A DNA stretch of 64,000 nucleotides from Actinoplanes sp. NBRC 103695 (GTDB taxonomy: Bacteria; Actinomycetota; Actinomycetes; Mycobacteriales; Micromonosporaceae), in the NCBI RefSeq assembly GCF_030269485.1, contig NZ_BSTL01000002.1:136341-200340 (forward strand), read 5' to 3'. Made by a program: the position numbers and the translations under genes. The stretch's first letter is position 1; every line of letters starts with the position of its first letter. Under the pieces are notes generated by a model, which was given only the letters and a program-made list of their open reading frames with translations, was not told the origin of the DNA and did no database searches. Of the stretch, positions 45,786-53,378 are shown one piece after another.

Positions 45786-46626
45786 GCAGCGCGATGTCGG
45801 CCGCGTGGCCCACGTGCTTCTCGGACGGCGTCTCCACGATCACCGGCAGCCCGGCCACCGCCGGATGGGCCAGGAGTTCGGCGAACGCGGCCGCGCCGAT
45901 CCGCCCCTGGCCGATGGTCTCGTGCCGGTCCCGGGTGGAACCGCACTCGTCCTTCGAGTCGTTGGCGTGGATCAGCTGCAGGCGCCCCGGGCCGGCCGAC
46001 GCGACCAGCGCGTCCAGCGTCTCGGTCATCCCGCCCGGCGTGGCCAGGTCGTGCCCGGCCGCCCAGGCGTGGCAGGTGTCGAAGCAGACGCCCAGCCACG
46101 GGTGCCGCTCGGCCGCGTCCAGGTAGGGTGCCAGGTCCTGCACCTTGGAGGCCAGGCTGCGCCCGCCGCCGGCGCTCGGCTCGACCAGCAGTTTCGGCAG
46201 CCCGGCCGCGGCGGCCCGGTCGAGCAGCGGCAGCAGCGCCTCGTGCAGCTGGTGCATCGCCTTCGCGTCGTGTGCCGGGTCCACCGAGCTGCCCGCGTGG
46301 TAGACCACGCCGGTCGCCCCGATCGCGGCCCCCCGGCGCAGCGCGTGCTCCAGGACGTCCACCGAGCGCTCCAGCGTCAGCGCGGTCGGCGAACCCAGGT
46401 TGACCAGCAGCGACGCGTGAATGTACGCCGGGATGCCCCGCTCGCCGACGCCGTCGCGGAACAGCGTGTCCTGCTTCGGGTCACCGGGCGGCAGGGCCCA
46501 GCCGCGCGAGTTGGACACGTACACCTGGATGGCCTCGGACCCGGCGGCGTCGGCGTACGGCAGGGCCGCCTTGGCCAACCCGCCGGAGGTCGACGTGTGC
46601 GAGCCGATCGGTGAGGTCAGAAGCAC
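45763..46626 (-). CDS. nfo: Deoxyribonuclease IV (AP endonuclease family 2)
   Basis: A 287-residue TIM-barrel endonuclease with three zinc ions. Signatures are SPIGSHTSTSGGLAKAALPY, VVYHAGSSVDP, LLVEPSAGGG, GVCFDTCHAWAAGHD, LQLIHANDSKDECGSTRDRH and ETIGQGRIG. It cuts DNA at abasic sites in base excision repair. The GTG at 46626 overlaps the kinase stop by 10 bp, so it is translated in tandem with the PASTA kinase gene. Convergent overlap with ltaE at the 3' end. Confidence 0.93.
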
Positions 46627-48590
46627 TGGAGCGCTGCCTCGGATCCGGGCGCGACCTGCGAGTTCTCCGGCGGCTGCTGGTTGCGCACCGTCCCGCCGGC
46701 CGGGTTGAAGTCGGTCACCCGCACGGTGAGCCCGAGCGCCTCCAGCGCCTGCTTGCCCTGTGCGCACGGCTGGTCGACCACCCGCGGGATGACCACGAAC
46801 GGCGGCCCCTGGCTGACGTCGAGCTTGATCTCGGCGTCCTTCTCCACCCCGGCGCCCGCCTTCGGCGTCTGGCCGATGATGGTGTCCTTGGGAGCGTCGT
46901 TCTCCTTGTAGGACTCCACCGCGTTCAGGCCGCGTTCCTTGAGGAGCGCGCGGGCGTCGTTGACGTTCTTGCCGTTGAGGTCCGGCACGGTGATCGGGGC
47001 GCGGCCCTTGCTGACCACCACGGTGACCGTGTCGCCGGGCTTCAGCTGGGTGTTCACCTTGGGGTCGGTGGAGATCACCACGCCCGCGGGCAACGCGTCG
47101 CTGTACTGCGCCTTGCCCTCCTTGAGCTTGAGTTTCACCTGGTCGAGCTCGCCCTTGGCGGCGGCCAGCTCCAGACCGGCGATGTCCGGCACCGGGTAGC
47201 GTTCCGCACCCAGCGACAGGGTCAGCGTGATGATGCCGCCCTTGACGATCTTGTCGTCGGCCGGCGGGTTCTGGCCGAGCACCACGTCCTTGGCGACGGT
47301 CTCGTCGAACCTGCCGTCGTCGTAGAGCAGCTCGTAGCCCTCCTGCTGGGCGCGCTGCTCGGCCTGCGCCTTGGTCATGTTCACGAAGCTCGGCGCCTCC
47401 GTGTACCGCCCGAGCGTCACCCACCAGGTGCTGCCGACCACGACCAGGACCATCACGGCGATCGCCGCGGTGATCGCGATGCGCCGCTTGTCTCCGCCGG
47501 CGAAGAACCCGCGGAGCCCGCCGGCCCGGTCGGCCCGGGTGGCGTACGGCTGGCCGTGGTGCGCGGTGCGGGCCTGCTCGGGGAGCCGCGACCAGGACGG
47601 GCGGCCGTCACCGGGCTGCGGGTACGCCGAGCCGACGGTCGGGATCGTGGCCGTCCGGTCGGCGGCGTGCCGGGCCGGGACCTGGCGCAGCAGCGCGGTC
47701 TCCACGTTGGCCGCGCCGAGATCGTCGCGGACCACCTGCACCTCGGCGAGCAGCGCGCCGGCGTCGGTGGGCCGGGCGCCGGGGTCGCGGCGGGTGGCCC
47801 GGGCGACCAGGTCATCGATCGCCGTGGGCAAGCCGCGGACCAGGTCGGACGGCTTGGGCACGTCGTTGTCCACGTGCTGCCAGGCCACCTCGACCGGCTC
47901 GTCGCCGTCGAACGGAACCCGGCCGGTGACCATCTCGTAGAGCACGATGCCGGCCGAGTAGACGTCGGTGCGCGCGTCGGCTTGGCCGCTGGTGACCAGC
48001 TCGGGCGCCACGTAGGCCACGGTCGCCATCAGCTGGCCGGAGTCGTCGGCGCTGCTCGCCTCGACCGCGCGGGCCAGGCCGAAGTCGGCCACCTTGACCA
48101 CGCTGTCAACCAGGTTGGCGATGCCGCCGCTGGGCGCCTCGGCGACCAGCACGTTCTCCGGTTTGACGTCGCGGTGCACCAGGCCGGCCCGGTGCGCGGC
48201 GGCGATCGCGGCGAGCATCTGCTCCAGGATGGCCAGCGCCTCCACCGGGTTCAGCCGGCGGCGCTGGGTGAGCAGGTCGCGCAGGGTGCGGCCCTGCACG
48301 TACTCCATGACCAGGTAGGGCAGGCCCAGGTGGCGGCCCTGGTCGTAGACGGCCACGACGTTGGGGTGGGTCAGCCGCGCGATGGTCTTGGCCTCGTCGG
48401 TGAAGCGGTCCACGAAGCGGACGTTGGTCGCCTGCGACGGGTGAATGATCTTCAGGGCGACCGTACGCTCGAGGCGCTCGTCGACGGCGGTGTAGACCGT
48501 AGCCATGCCACCACGAGCCACGCGACCGGTGATCCGGTAGCGGCCGTCAATCGTCGTGCCGATCAACGAGTCGGCGACAGTCGTGTCCAT
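46617..48590 (-). CDS. pknL: PASTA-containing Ser/Thr protein kinase (PknL-like)
   Basis: A 657-residue receptor-like kinase. Residues 15-280 are the kinase domain: P-loop GRVARGGMATVY, VALKIIHP (Lys), HRDVKPENVLV, KVADFGLARA and VAYVAPELV. A basic, Pro-rich stretch leads to a membrane helix near 370-395 (IAITAAIAVMVLVVVGSTWW). Four PASTA domains follow outside the cell, for peptidoglycan sensing. By order it matches M. tuberculosis PknL (Rv2176), which lies beside Rv2175c; M. tuberculosis PknL lacks PASTA domains but corynebacterial PknL has them. A 129-bp gap upstream separates it from the next gene on the same strand. Confidence 0.93.
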   Translation of the reverse strand: MDTTVADSLIGTTIDGRYRITGRVARGGMATVYTAVDERLERTVALKIIHPSQATNVRFVDRFTDEAKTIARLTHPNVVAVYDQGRHLGLPYLVMEYVQGRTLRDLLTQRRRLNPVEALAILEQMLAAIAAAHRAGLVHRDVKPENVLVAEAPSGGIANLVDSVVKVADFGLARAVEASSADDSGQLMATVAYVAPELVTSGQADARTDVYSAGIVLYEMVTGRVPFDGDEPVEVAWQHVDNDVPKPSDLVRGLPTAIDDLVARATRRDPGARPTDAGALLAEVQVVRDDLGAANVETALLRQVPARHAADRTATIPTVGSAYPQPGDGRPSWSRLPEQARTAHHGQPYATRADRAGGLRGFFAGGDKRRIAITAAIAVMVLVVVGSTWWVTLGRYTEAPSFVNMTKAQAEQRAQQEGYELLYDDGRFDETVAKDVVLGQNPPADDKIVKGGIITLTLSLGAERYPVPDIAGLELAAAKGELDQVKLKLKEGKAQYSDALPAGVVISTDPKVNTQLKPGDTVTVVVSKGRAPITVPDLNGKNVNDARALLKERGLNAVESYKENDAPKDTIIGQTPKAGAGVEKDAEIKLDVSQGPPFVVIPRVVDQPCAQGKQALEALGLTVRVTDFNPAGGTVRNQQPPENSQVAPGSEAALQCF

Positions 48591-48719
48591 CGGCGTGAAG
48601 TGTAAGTGTCTTTCTGTGTGTGGCGGTTCAGGATGCCACAGCTGAGACCTAACGGGTAGGCAACAGTGTCCTGACCTGGGGGTCCGGCGAGTGTGACGTA
48701 CGCCGGACCCCGGTCGCGC

Positions 48720-49478
48720 TCAGTGCCGGCGGCGGTGCCCGCGGCGGCCGTCCGGCGACGGGTCGTTGCCCGGCGCGGAGGAGGCGCTGTCGGTCGGCTC
48801 GGGCGCGGCGGACGAATCGGTCGGCTCCGGCGGCGCGGGCTCACTGTCGGTGGGTGTCGGCGTGGTGCTGGACGCCGTGCTCGGCGCCGAGGTGGGCGTC
48901 GGCACCGGCGGCGAGTCGCAGTCGCAGGCGTCGGTCGGCTGCGGGCCGGGACGCGCCGGCGCCGTCCGGGTCACCGTGGGCAGGCGCGGCGCGGGCTGGG
49001 TGGTTGTTGTCACGGGTACGCCCGCAGCAGTGGCCGCCGGGGGCACGGCGACCACGGGCGCCGCCGCGGGTTCCCCGGCGCCCTTGCCCAGCCCCGCGTT
49101 GGAGGAGACCTGGTCGGCGGTCGTGTCGCCGATCGCCAGCGGGTACGGCCCAGCCGTCGCCGGCCGGTCGCTCAGCAGCGCGTTGAGCCCGTTCACCACC
49201 GCGAAGTAGCTGCCGGCGGCACCCGCCACGGCCAGCGTCCCGAACGCGGCCACGGCCACGGCCCGGCGTGGCGAGCGGCGGTACCCGCCCAGGTCACCGT
49301 GGTCGCCGAGGCCCTCGGCGGCGCCGCCGAACGTGCTCATTCCGGTAGACGTCACATCGCGGCCGTCGGGGGAGCGGCCGGCGCCGTCCGATGGCTCGCC
49401 GTCGCGCCGGCCGAGGTCGTAGCTCAGCGACCGCCAGGCGCCGGCCGTCTCGGTGCGGGTCTTCCGCCACAGGGTCAT
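48720..49478 (-). CDS. Hypothetical single-pass membrane protein with Pro/Ser/Thr-rich exterior
   Basis: From ATG 49478 the product has 252 residues. The start MTLWRKTRTETAGAWRSLSY then DLGRRDG is seen in related Micromonosporaceae hypotheticals. A membrane helix lies near residues 70-92 (AVAVAAFGTLAVAGAAGSYF). The remainder is a Pro/Thr/Ser/Ala-rich extracellular region with a CDCD motif and a basic RRGHRRRH end. Being upstream of the PASTA kinase on the same strand, it may be one of its substrates; this is speculation. It faces the Rv2175c-like gene, 49 bp away. Confidence 0.7.
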   Translation of the reverse strand: MTLWRKTRTETAGAWRSLSYDLGRRDGEPSDGAGRSPDGRDVTSTGMSTFGGAAEGLGDHGDLGGYRRSPRRAVAVAAFGTLAVAGAAGSYFAVVNGLNALLSDRPATAGPYPLAIGDTTADQVSSNAGLGKGAGEPAAAPVVAVPPAATAAGVPVTTTTQPAPRLPTVTRTAPARPGPQPTDACDCDSPPVPTPTSAPSTASSTTPTPTDSEPAPPEPTDSSAAPEPTDSASSAPGNDPSPDGRRGHRRRH

Positions 49479-49527
49479 GGGTTCGGTGCTCGCAATCTGC
49501 TTATCGGGTTGTGGCAGGCTGGACGCC

Positions 49528-49893
49528 GTGAGTGAAGCAGCGACCACGTCGTCCATGCCCACGGCTGGTCCGGCCGAATGGCTCCCTTTGCCGGGCGTTG
49601 CCGACAAATTGGACTTGTCCATCAGCAAGGTGCACCAGATGGTGCGCGACGGCCAGCTCCTGGTCGTCAAACGCGACGGCATCCGGGTCGTGCCCGCGGA
49701 ACTGGTGGCCAACGACACCGTGCTCAAGCACCTGCCCGGTGTCCTGACCTTGCTCCGCGATGCCCGGTACAACGACGAACAAGCGCTGGAGTGGCTCTAC
49801 GAGCCCGATGATGATCTCGACGGCAACGCCGCCCGGGGCCTCGGCGGTGACCGCGCGCGCGAGGTCAAGCGGCGCGCGCAGGCACTTCTCTGA
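49528..49893 (+). CDS. Rv2175c-like DNA-binding protein
   Basis: A 121-residue winged helix protein. EWLPLPGVADKLDLSISKVH and QMVRDGQLLVVKRDGIRVVP form the HTH and wing; LKHLPGVLTLLRDARYNDEQ begins the helical C-terminal domain. M. tuberculosis Rv2175c binds DNA and is phosphorylated by PknL; here also the kinase gene is next door, so the regulatory pair is probably conserved. A Thr/Ser-rich N-terminus (TTSSMPT) could hold the phosphosite. GTG 49528 gives the family start. The lycopene cyclase gene follows 7 bp after. Confidence 0.87.
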   Translation: MSEAATTSSMPTAGPAEWLPLPGVADKLDLSISKVHQMVRDGQLLVVKRDGIRVVPAELVANDTVLKHLPGVLTLLRDARYNDEQALEWLYEPDDDLDGNAARGLGGDRAREVKRRAQALL

Positions 49894-49900
49894 GCCGCTG

Positions 49901-50212
49901 ATGAGGCACTTCGCGTACCTGTTCGTCCTCGCGGGGTGCCTCGGTGGGGCGCTGTGGCTCGAGCCCGTGCTGCGCGTCGGCGTGCTGCGCCAGTGGCGGC
50001 GGCTCCTGCTGACCCTGCTGCCCGTGATGATCGTCTTCGTCCTCTGGGACCTGGCCGCGATCGCGGCCGGGCACTGGACGTTCGACCCGGCGCAGACCAC
50101 CGGCGTGCTCTTCCCGGGCGGGCTGCCGCTGGACGAGGTGCTGTTCTTCGCCGTGGTGCCGATCTGCGCCATCCTCGGCTTCGAGGCGGTCCGCAAGGTG
50201 CTGAAACGGTGA
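49901..50212 (+). CDS. crtYc: Lycopene cyclase domain protein, subunit c-like
   Basis: A 103-residue membrane protein with three helices. The conserved VFVLWDLAAIAAGHWTFDP and GLPLDEVLFFAVVPICAILG (PxDE-type) match the actinobacterial two-subunit lycopene cyclase. It works with the next gene's product to form beta- or epsilon-rings on lycopene-like carotenoids. ATG 49901 after the Rv2175c-like stop. The stop overlaps the second subunit's GTG (GTGA). No phytoene synthase or desaturase is in the window. Confidence 0.86.
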   Translation: MRHFAYLFVLAGCLGGALWLEPVLRVGVLRQWRRLLLTLLPVMIVFVLWDLAAIAAGHWTFDPAQTTGVLFPGGLPLDEVLFFAVVPICAILGFEAVRKVLKR

Positions 50213-50505
50213 CCTACACCGTCGCGGCCGGGCTCGGGGTGCTCGGGGCGGTGCTGGTCGACCTCTTCGTGCTGCGCACCCGCCTGGTGACCAAGGTCGT
50301 GTTCTGGGCCACGTACCCGATCATCATCGTCTTCCAGCTGCTCTCGAACGGCATCCTGACCGGACGCGGGATCGTGCTGTACAACCCCGGGGCGATCATC
50401 GGCGTGCGGCTCGCGTACGCACCGATCGAAGATCTTTTCTTTGGTTTCGCCCTGGTGCTCTTCTCGCTGTCGATCTGGGTGCGGCTCAGACCTTCCGGCG
50501 GGTAG
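50209..50505 (+). CDS. crtYd: Lycopene cyclase domain protein, subunit d-like
   Basis: A 98-residue membrane protein, the second half of a heterodimeric lycopene cyclase. Three helices are seen, with TRLVTKVVFWATYPIIIVFQ, the conserved GRGIVLYNPGAIIGVRLAYA and PIEDLFFGFALVLF, which has the catalytic-type acidic pair. The GTG at 50209 overlaps the first subunit's stop by four bases. The last 20 bp overlap the convergent prenyl synthase gene, which could provide the C20 precursor for carotenoids. Confidence 0.86.
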   Translation: MTYTVAAGLGVLGAVLVDLFVLRTRLVTKVVFWATYPIIIVFQLLSNGILTGRGIVLYNPGAIIGVRLAYAPIEDLFFGFALVLFSLSIWVRLRPSGG

Positions 50506-51556
50506 CGGCCTCGGCCAGCTCCCGCAACACCCCGCGCGCCTCGTCCTGGACGTCCGCCGCGGCCAGCGCGGCCAGCGACTCGGTCGTCAGCGTCACGATC
50601 CGCCCCTCGGTGCGGGCCAGCGCGCCGGTGTCCCGGATGATCGCGCGCAGCCGCTCCACCCCGGCGTCGTCCAGGTCCGGGTCGCCCAGGCCCGCGTCCA
50701 GTGCCGCCCGATCGGCCGCCGACGCCGCCTCGAACGCCGCCGCCACCAGGTAGGTCCGCTTGCCCTCGCGCAGGTCGTCGCCCGCGGGCTTGCCGGTCAC
50801 CTCCGGATCGCCGTACACCCCGAGCACGTCGTCGCGCATCTGAAAAGCCTCACCCAACGGCATTCCGTACGCCGAGTAGGACGCGCTCAGCGCGGCCGGC
50901 GCATCCGCCAGCGCCGCACCCAGCAGCAACGGCCGCTCGACCGTGTACTTCGCGGCCTTGAACCGGGCGACCAGCCCGGCCCGCTCCAGCGACGTGTCGC
51001 CGGTGGCCTGGGTGTGCACGTCCAGGTACTGGCCGACGCTGACCTCGGTGCGCATGGCGTCGAAGGTGGGCCGCGCCCGGGCCAGGTCGGCCAGGTCCAC
51101 GCCCGAACCGTGCAGCATCTCGTCCGACCACACCAGCGCCAGGTCGCCGAGCACCACCGCGGCCGCGTCGCCGAACTCGGACGCGCCACCCCGCCAGCCC
51201 GCCGCGGTGTGCCGGGCGGCGAAGCGCCGATGCACGGCCGGCTCGCCCCGCCGGGTGTCCGAGCGGTCCATCAGATCGTCGTGGATCAGGGCGCTGGCCT
51301 GCACCAGCTCCAGTGCGGCGACCGCGGCCACCACCGGGTCGCTGTCCAGGCCGCCCGCACCCCGGAAACCCCAGTACGCGAACGCCGGCCGCAGCCGCTT
51401 GCCCCCGCCGAGCACGAACGCCTCCAGTGCGTCCGCCACGTCGGCCAGCGCCGGGTCGATCGCGGTCATCCGGGACCGCTGGTCGGCGAGAAACGTGGTC
51501 AGCGCCTTGTCCACACGGTCGCGCAGGCCCGCGTACTCCAGGGGGGAGATGGTCAC
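50486..51556 (-). CDS. Geranylgeranyl/farnesyl-type polyprenyl synthetase (IdsA-like)
   Basis: A 356-residue trans-prenyltransferase. The first Asp-rich motif is ALIHDDLMDRSDTRRG (DDxxD), and the second is FQMRDDVLGVYGD, with KPAGDDLREGKRTYL following. GGGKRLRPAF is the IPP-binding site. It joins IPP units to allylic diphosphate, giving C15-C20 products for menaquinone or carotenoids. Its order (kinase, Rv2175c-like, this, metF) parallels M. tuberculosis idsA2 (Rv2173). Divergent to metF, with just 38 bp between the starts, which must share a promoter region. Confidence 0.92.
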   Translation of the reverse strand: MTISPLEYAGLRDRVDKALTTFLADQRSRMTAIDPALADVADALEAFVLGGGKRLRPAFAYWGFRGAGGLDSDPVVAAVAALELVQASALIHDDLMDRSDTRRGEPAVHRRFAARHTAAGWRGGASEFGDAAAVVLGDLALVWSDEMLHGSGVDLADLARARPTFDAMRTEVSVGQYLDVHTQATGDTSLERAGLVARFKAAKYTVERPLLLGAALADAPAALSASYSAYGMPLGEAFQMRDDVLGVYGDPEVTGKPAGDDLREGKRTYLVAAAFEAASAADRAALDAGLGDPDLDDAGVERLRAIIRDTGALARTEGRIVTLTTESLAALAAADVQDEARGVLRELAEAATRRKV

Positions 51557-51594
51557 CGCGTCAACCTAGCCGCTGCACCCGGTAGAGTCCTACC

Positions 51595-52515
51595 GTGTCT
51601 CTCGGTCTGCCATCCAAGCTCCCGGCCTCGCCCAGCATCGGCGAGTTGATCAATGGCGCGGCGCCGACCTTCTCGTTCGAGTTCTTCCCGCCCAAGACCC
51701 CGGCCGGCGAGCAGCTGCTGTGGCAGGCGATCCGCGAGCTCGAGTCGCTGCGCCCGTCGTTCGTGTCGATCACGTACGGCGCGGGCGGCACCACCCGGGA
51801 CACCACGGTCGCCGTCACCGAGCGGGTGGCCACCGAGACCACCCTGCTGCCGATGGCTCACCTGACCGCGGTCAACCACTCGGTCGCCGAGCTGCGCAAC
51901 GTGATCGGCCGCCTGGCCGGCGCGGGCATCCGCAACGTCCTCGCGGTCCGCGGCGACCCGCCCGGCGACCCGATGGGCGAGTGGGTCAAGCATCCGTCCG
52001 GCATCTCGTACGCCGCCGATCTCGTGCGCCTGCTGCGTGAGGTGGGCGACTTCAGCGTCGGTGTCGCGGCCTTCCCCTACAAGCACCCGCGGTCCGCCGA
52101 CGTCGAGTCGGACACCCGCTGGTTCATCGACAAGTGCCGCGCCGGCGCGGACTTCGCGATCACCCAGATGTTCTTCGACGCGGACGAATACCTCCGCCTC
52201 CGCGACCGGGTGGCCGCCGCGGGCTGCGACACCCCGATCGTGCCCGGCGTGATGCCGGTGACCCGGATGGCCACCATCGCCCGGTCGTCTCAGCTCTCCG
52301 GCGCGCCCTTCCCGGCGCACCTGCTGTCGCGGTTCGAGCGGATCGCCGACGACGAGGCGGCGGTCCGCGAGCTCGGCATCGACCTGTGCGGCGAGATGTG
52401 CGCCCGGCTGCTCGACGAGGGCGTGCCCGGCATCCACTTCATCACGCTCAACCGCTCCACCGCGACGCGCGAGGTCTGGCAGCAGCTGGCCACGACGCCC
52501 GCCGTCGTGGCCTGA
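51595..52515 (+). CDS. metF: Methylenetetrahydrofolate reductase
   Basis: A 306-residue MTHFR that reduces methylenetetrahydrofolate to methyltetrahydrofolate for methionine synthesis. Landmarks are [19 protein letters not shown] (catalytic Glu), [31 protein letters not shown] and [15 protein letters not shown] (FAD/folate contacts). The C-terminal end [15 protein letters not shown] is typical. GTG start at 51595. Rv2172c is the mycobacterial counterpart. The stop lies in the first of three 33-bp repeats leading into the next gene. Confidence 0.95.
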   Translation: MSLGLPSKLPASPSIGELINGAAPTFSFEFFPPKTPAGEQLLWQAIRELESLRPSFVSITYGAGGTTRDTTVAVTERVATETTLLPMAHLTAVNHSVAELRNVIGRLAGAGIRNVLAVRGDPPGDPMGEWVKHPSGISYAADLVRLLREVGDFSVGVAAFPYKHPRSADVESDTRWFIDKCRAGADFAITQMFFDADEYLRLRDRVAAAGCDTPIVPGVMPVTRMATIARSSQLSGAPFPAHLLSRFERIADDEAAVRELGIDLCGEMCARLLDEGVPGIHFITLNRSTATREVWQQLATTPAVVA

Positions 52516-52609
52516 CCCTCCCGTGACCGGGGGCAGGTCGCGGCCTGACCTTCCCGTCACCGGGGACGGGTCGCGGCCTGACCTTCCCGTGAGCTGGGAC
52601 GCCTATGCG
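52511..52609 (+). repeat. Three 33-bp tandem units at the metF / phosphatidyltransferase junction
   Basis: CCTGACCYTCCCGTSA recurs at 52511, 52544 and 52577. Unit one holds the metF stop and a GTG (52523), unit two has GTC instead, and unit three has the GTG at 52589. The repeat multiplies the start context of the following gene in the same frame. Confidence 0.85.
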
Positions 52610-53245
52610 GTCTCATGGGCGTCGCTGCACGGCGGCTTCGACCCGCGCACGGCGACGCCGCTGGTCCGCGGCTGGGTCCGGATCGCCTGGCGCGCCGGCA
52701 ACCTGCTGGCCCGGCTCGGCCTCGGCCCGATGGCGGTCACCGCGGCCGGCCTGCTGCTGTGCCTGCTCGTGCCGGTCGCCGCGCTCGGCGGTCCGGCCGG
52801 CCTGATCGGCGCGAGCGTGCTGGTCACGGCGGCGGCGTTCGCGGACTCGTTCGACGGCGCGGTCGCGGTGGTCACCGGCCGCGCGTCCCGCCTCGGCTTC
52901 GTCGTCGACTCTGTCGCCGACCGCCTCGGTGAGGCGTCCTGGCTGGTCGCGTTCTGGCTGGCCGGCGCGCCGGCCTGGCTGGTGGTCACGGCGGGCGGTC
53001 TGAGCTGGCTCCACGAGTACGCCCGCGCCAGAGCCACCGCGGCCGGCATGTCCGAGATCGGCGCGGTGACGGTGGGGGAGCGACCCACCCGCATCGCGGT
53101 CAGCATCCCCGGCCTGCTCTTCGCCGGCATCGCGGCCCTGGTCCTGCCGCTGCCCGTGGCGACGGTCGCGGTCGCCGTCTGGCTGACCCTGCAGGTCATC
53201 GGCCTGGTCCAGCTCTCGACGGCCGTCGGCCGCGCACTGCGCTGA
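52589..53245 (+). CDS. CDP-alcohol phosphatidyltransferase family protein
   Basis: A 218-residue membrane enzyme, five to six helices. The CDP-alcohol phosphotransferase motif is present as DSFDGAVAVVTGRASRLG then FVVDSVADR, with D(x2)DG, G and D(x3)D kept but the usual A-R as A-V. It should transfer phosphoalcohol from a CDP-lipid or CDP-alcohol. GTG 52589 begins SWDAYAVSWASLHGGFDPR, as in homologues; GTG 52523, seven bases after metF, gives an extra 22 residues of repeated SRPDLPV and is possible. No N-terminal signal is seen. Confidence 0.85.
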   Translation: MSWDAYAVSWASLHGGFDPRTATPLVRGWVRIAWRAGNLLARLGLGPMAVTAAGLLLCLLVPVAALGGPAGLIGASVLVTAAAFADSFDGAVAVVTGRASRLGFVVDSVADRLGEASWLVAFWLAGAPAWLVVTAGGLSWLHEYARARATAAGMSEIGAVTVGERPTRIAVSIPGLLFAGIAALVLPLPVATVAVAVWLTLQVIGLVQLSTAVGRALR

Positions 53246-53330
53246 CTTCCCTCGCGTTCCCGCCCTGGGCTGAGTTCCCTCGAGTTCCCCTCACCGGGCT
53301 GAGTTCCCTCGACTTTGTCCTGGGCGGTGA
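53242..53330. repeat. Three imperfect 28-29 bp units after the phosphatidyltransferase gene
   Basis: GCTGAGTTCCCTCGAGTTCC-like units begin at about 53242, 53271 and 53299. They are noncoding as far as I can see and end beside a terminator hairpin. Confidence 0.7.
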
Positions 53331-53336
53331 GACAGT

Positions 53337-53369
53337 GGTGGCCCGGAGCGAGATACGCCCCGGGCCACC
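53337..53369 (-). terminator. Hairpin after the secreted peptidase gene
   Basis: GGTGGCCCGG and CCGGGCCACC form a 10-bp stem, 10 bp past the stop of the minus-strand peptidase gene. It can serve both convergent genes. Confidence 0.75.
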
Positions 53370-53378
53370 GTCAGCGGA

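Noticed and set aside
46611..48605. Plus-strand frame of 664 codons
   Set aside because: It mirrors the PASTA kinase gene and is a compositional artefact.
49901..51556. A complete carotenoid gene cluster
   Set aside because: Only cyclase subunits and one prenyl synthase are present; phytoene synthase and desaturase are absent, so a cluster is not supported.
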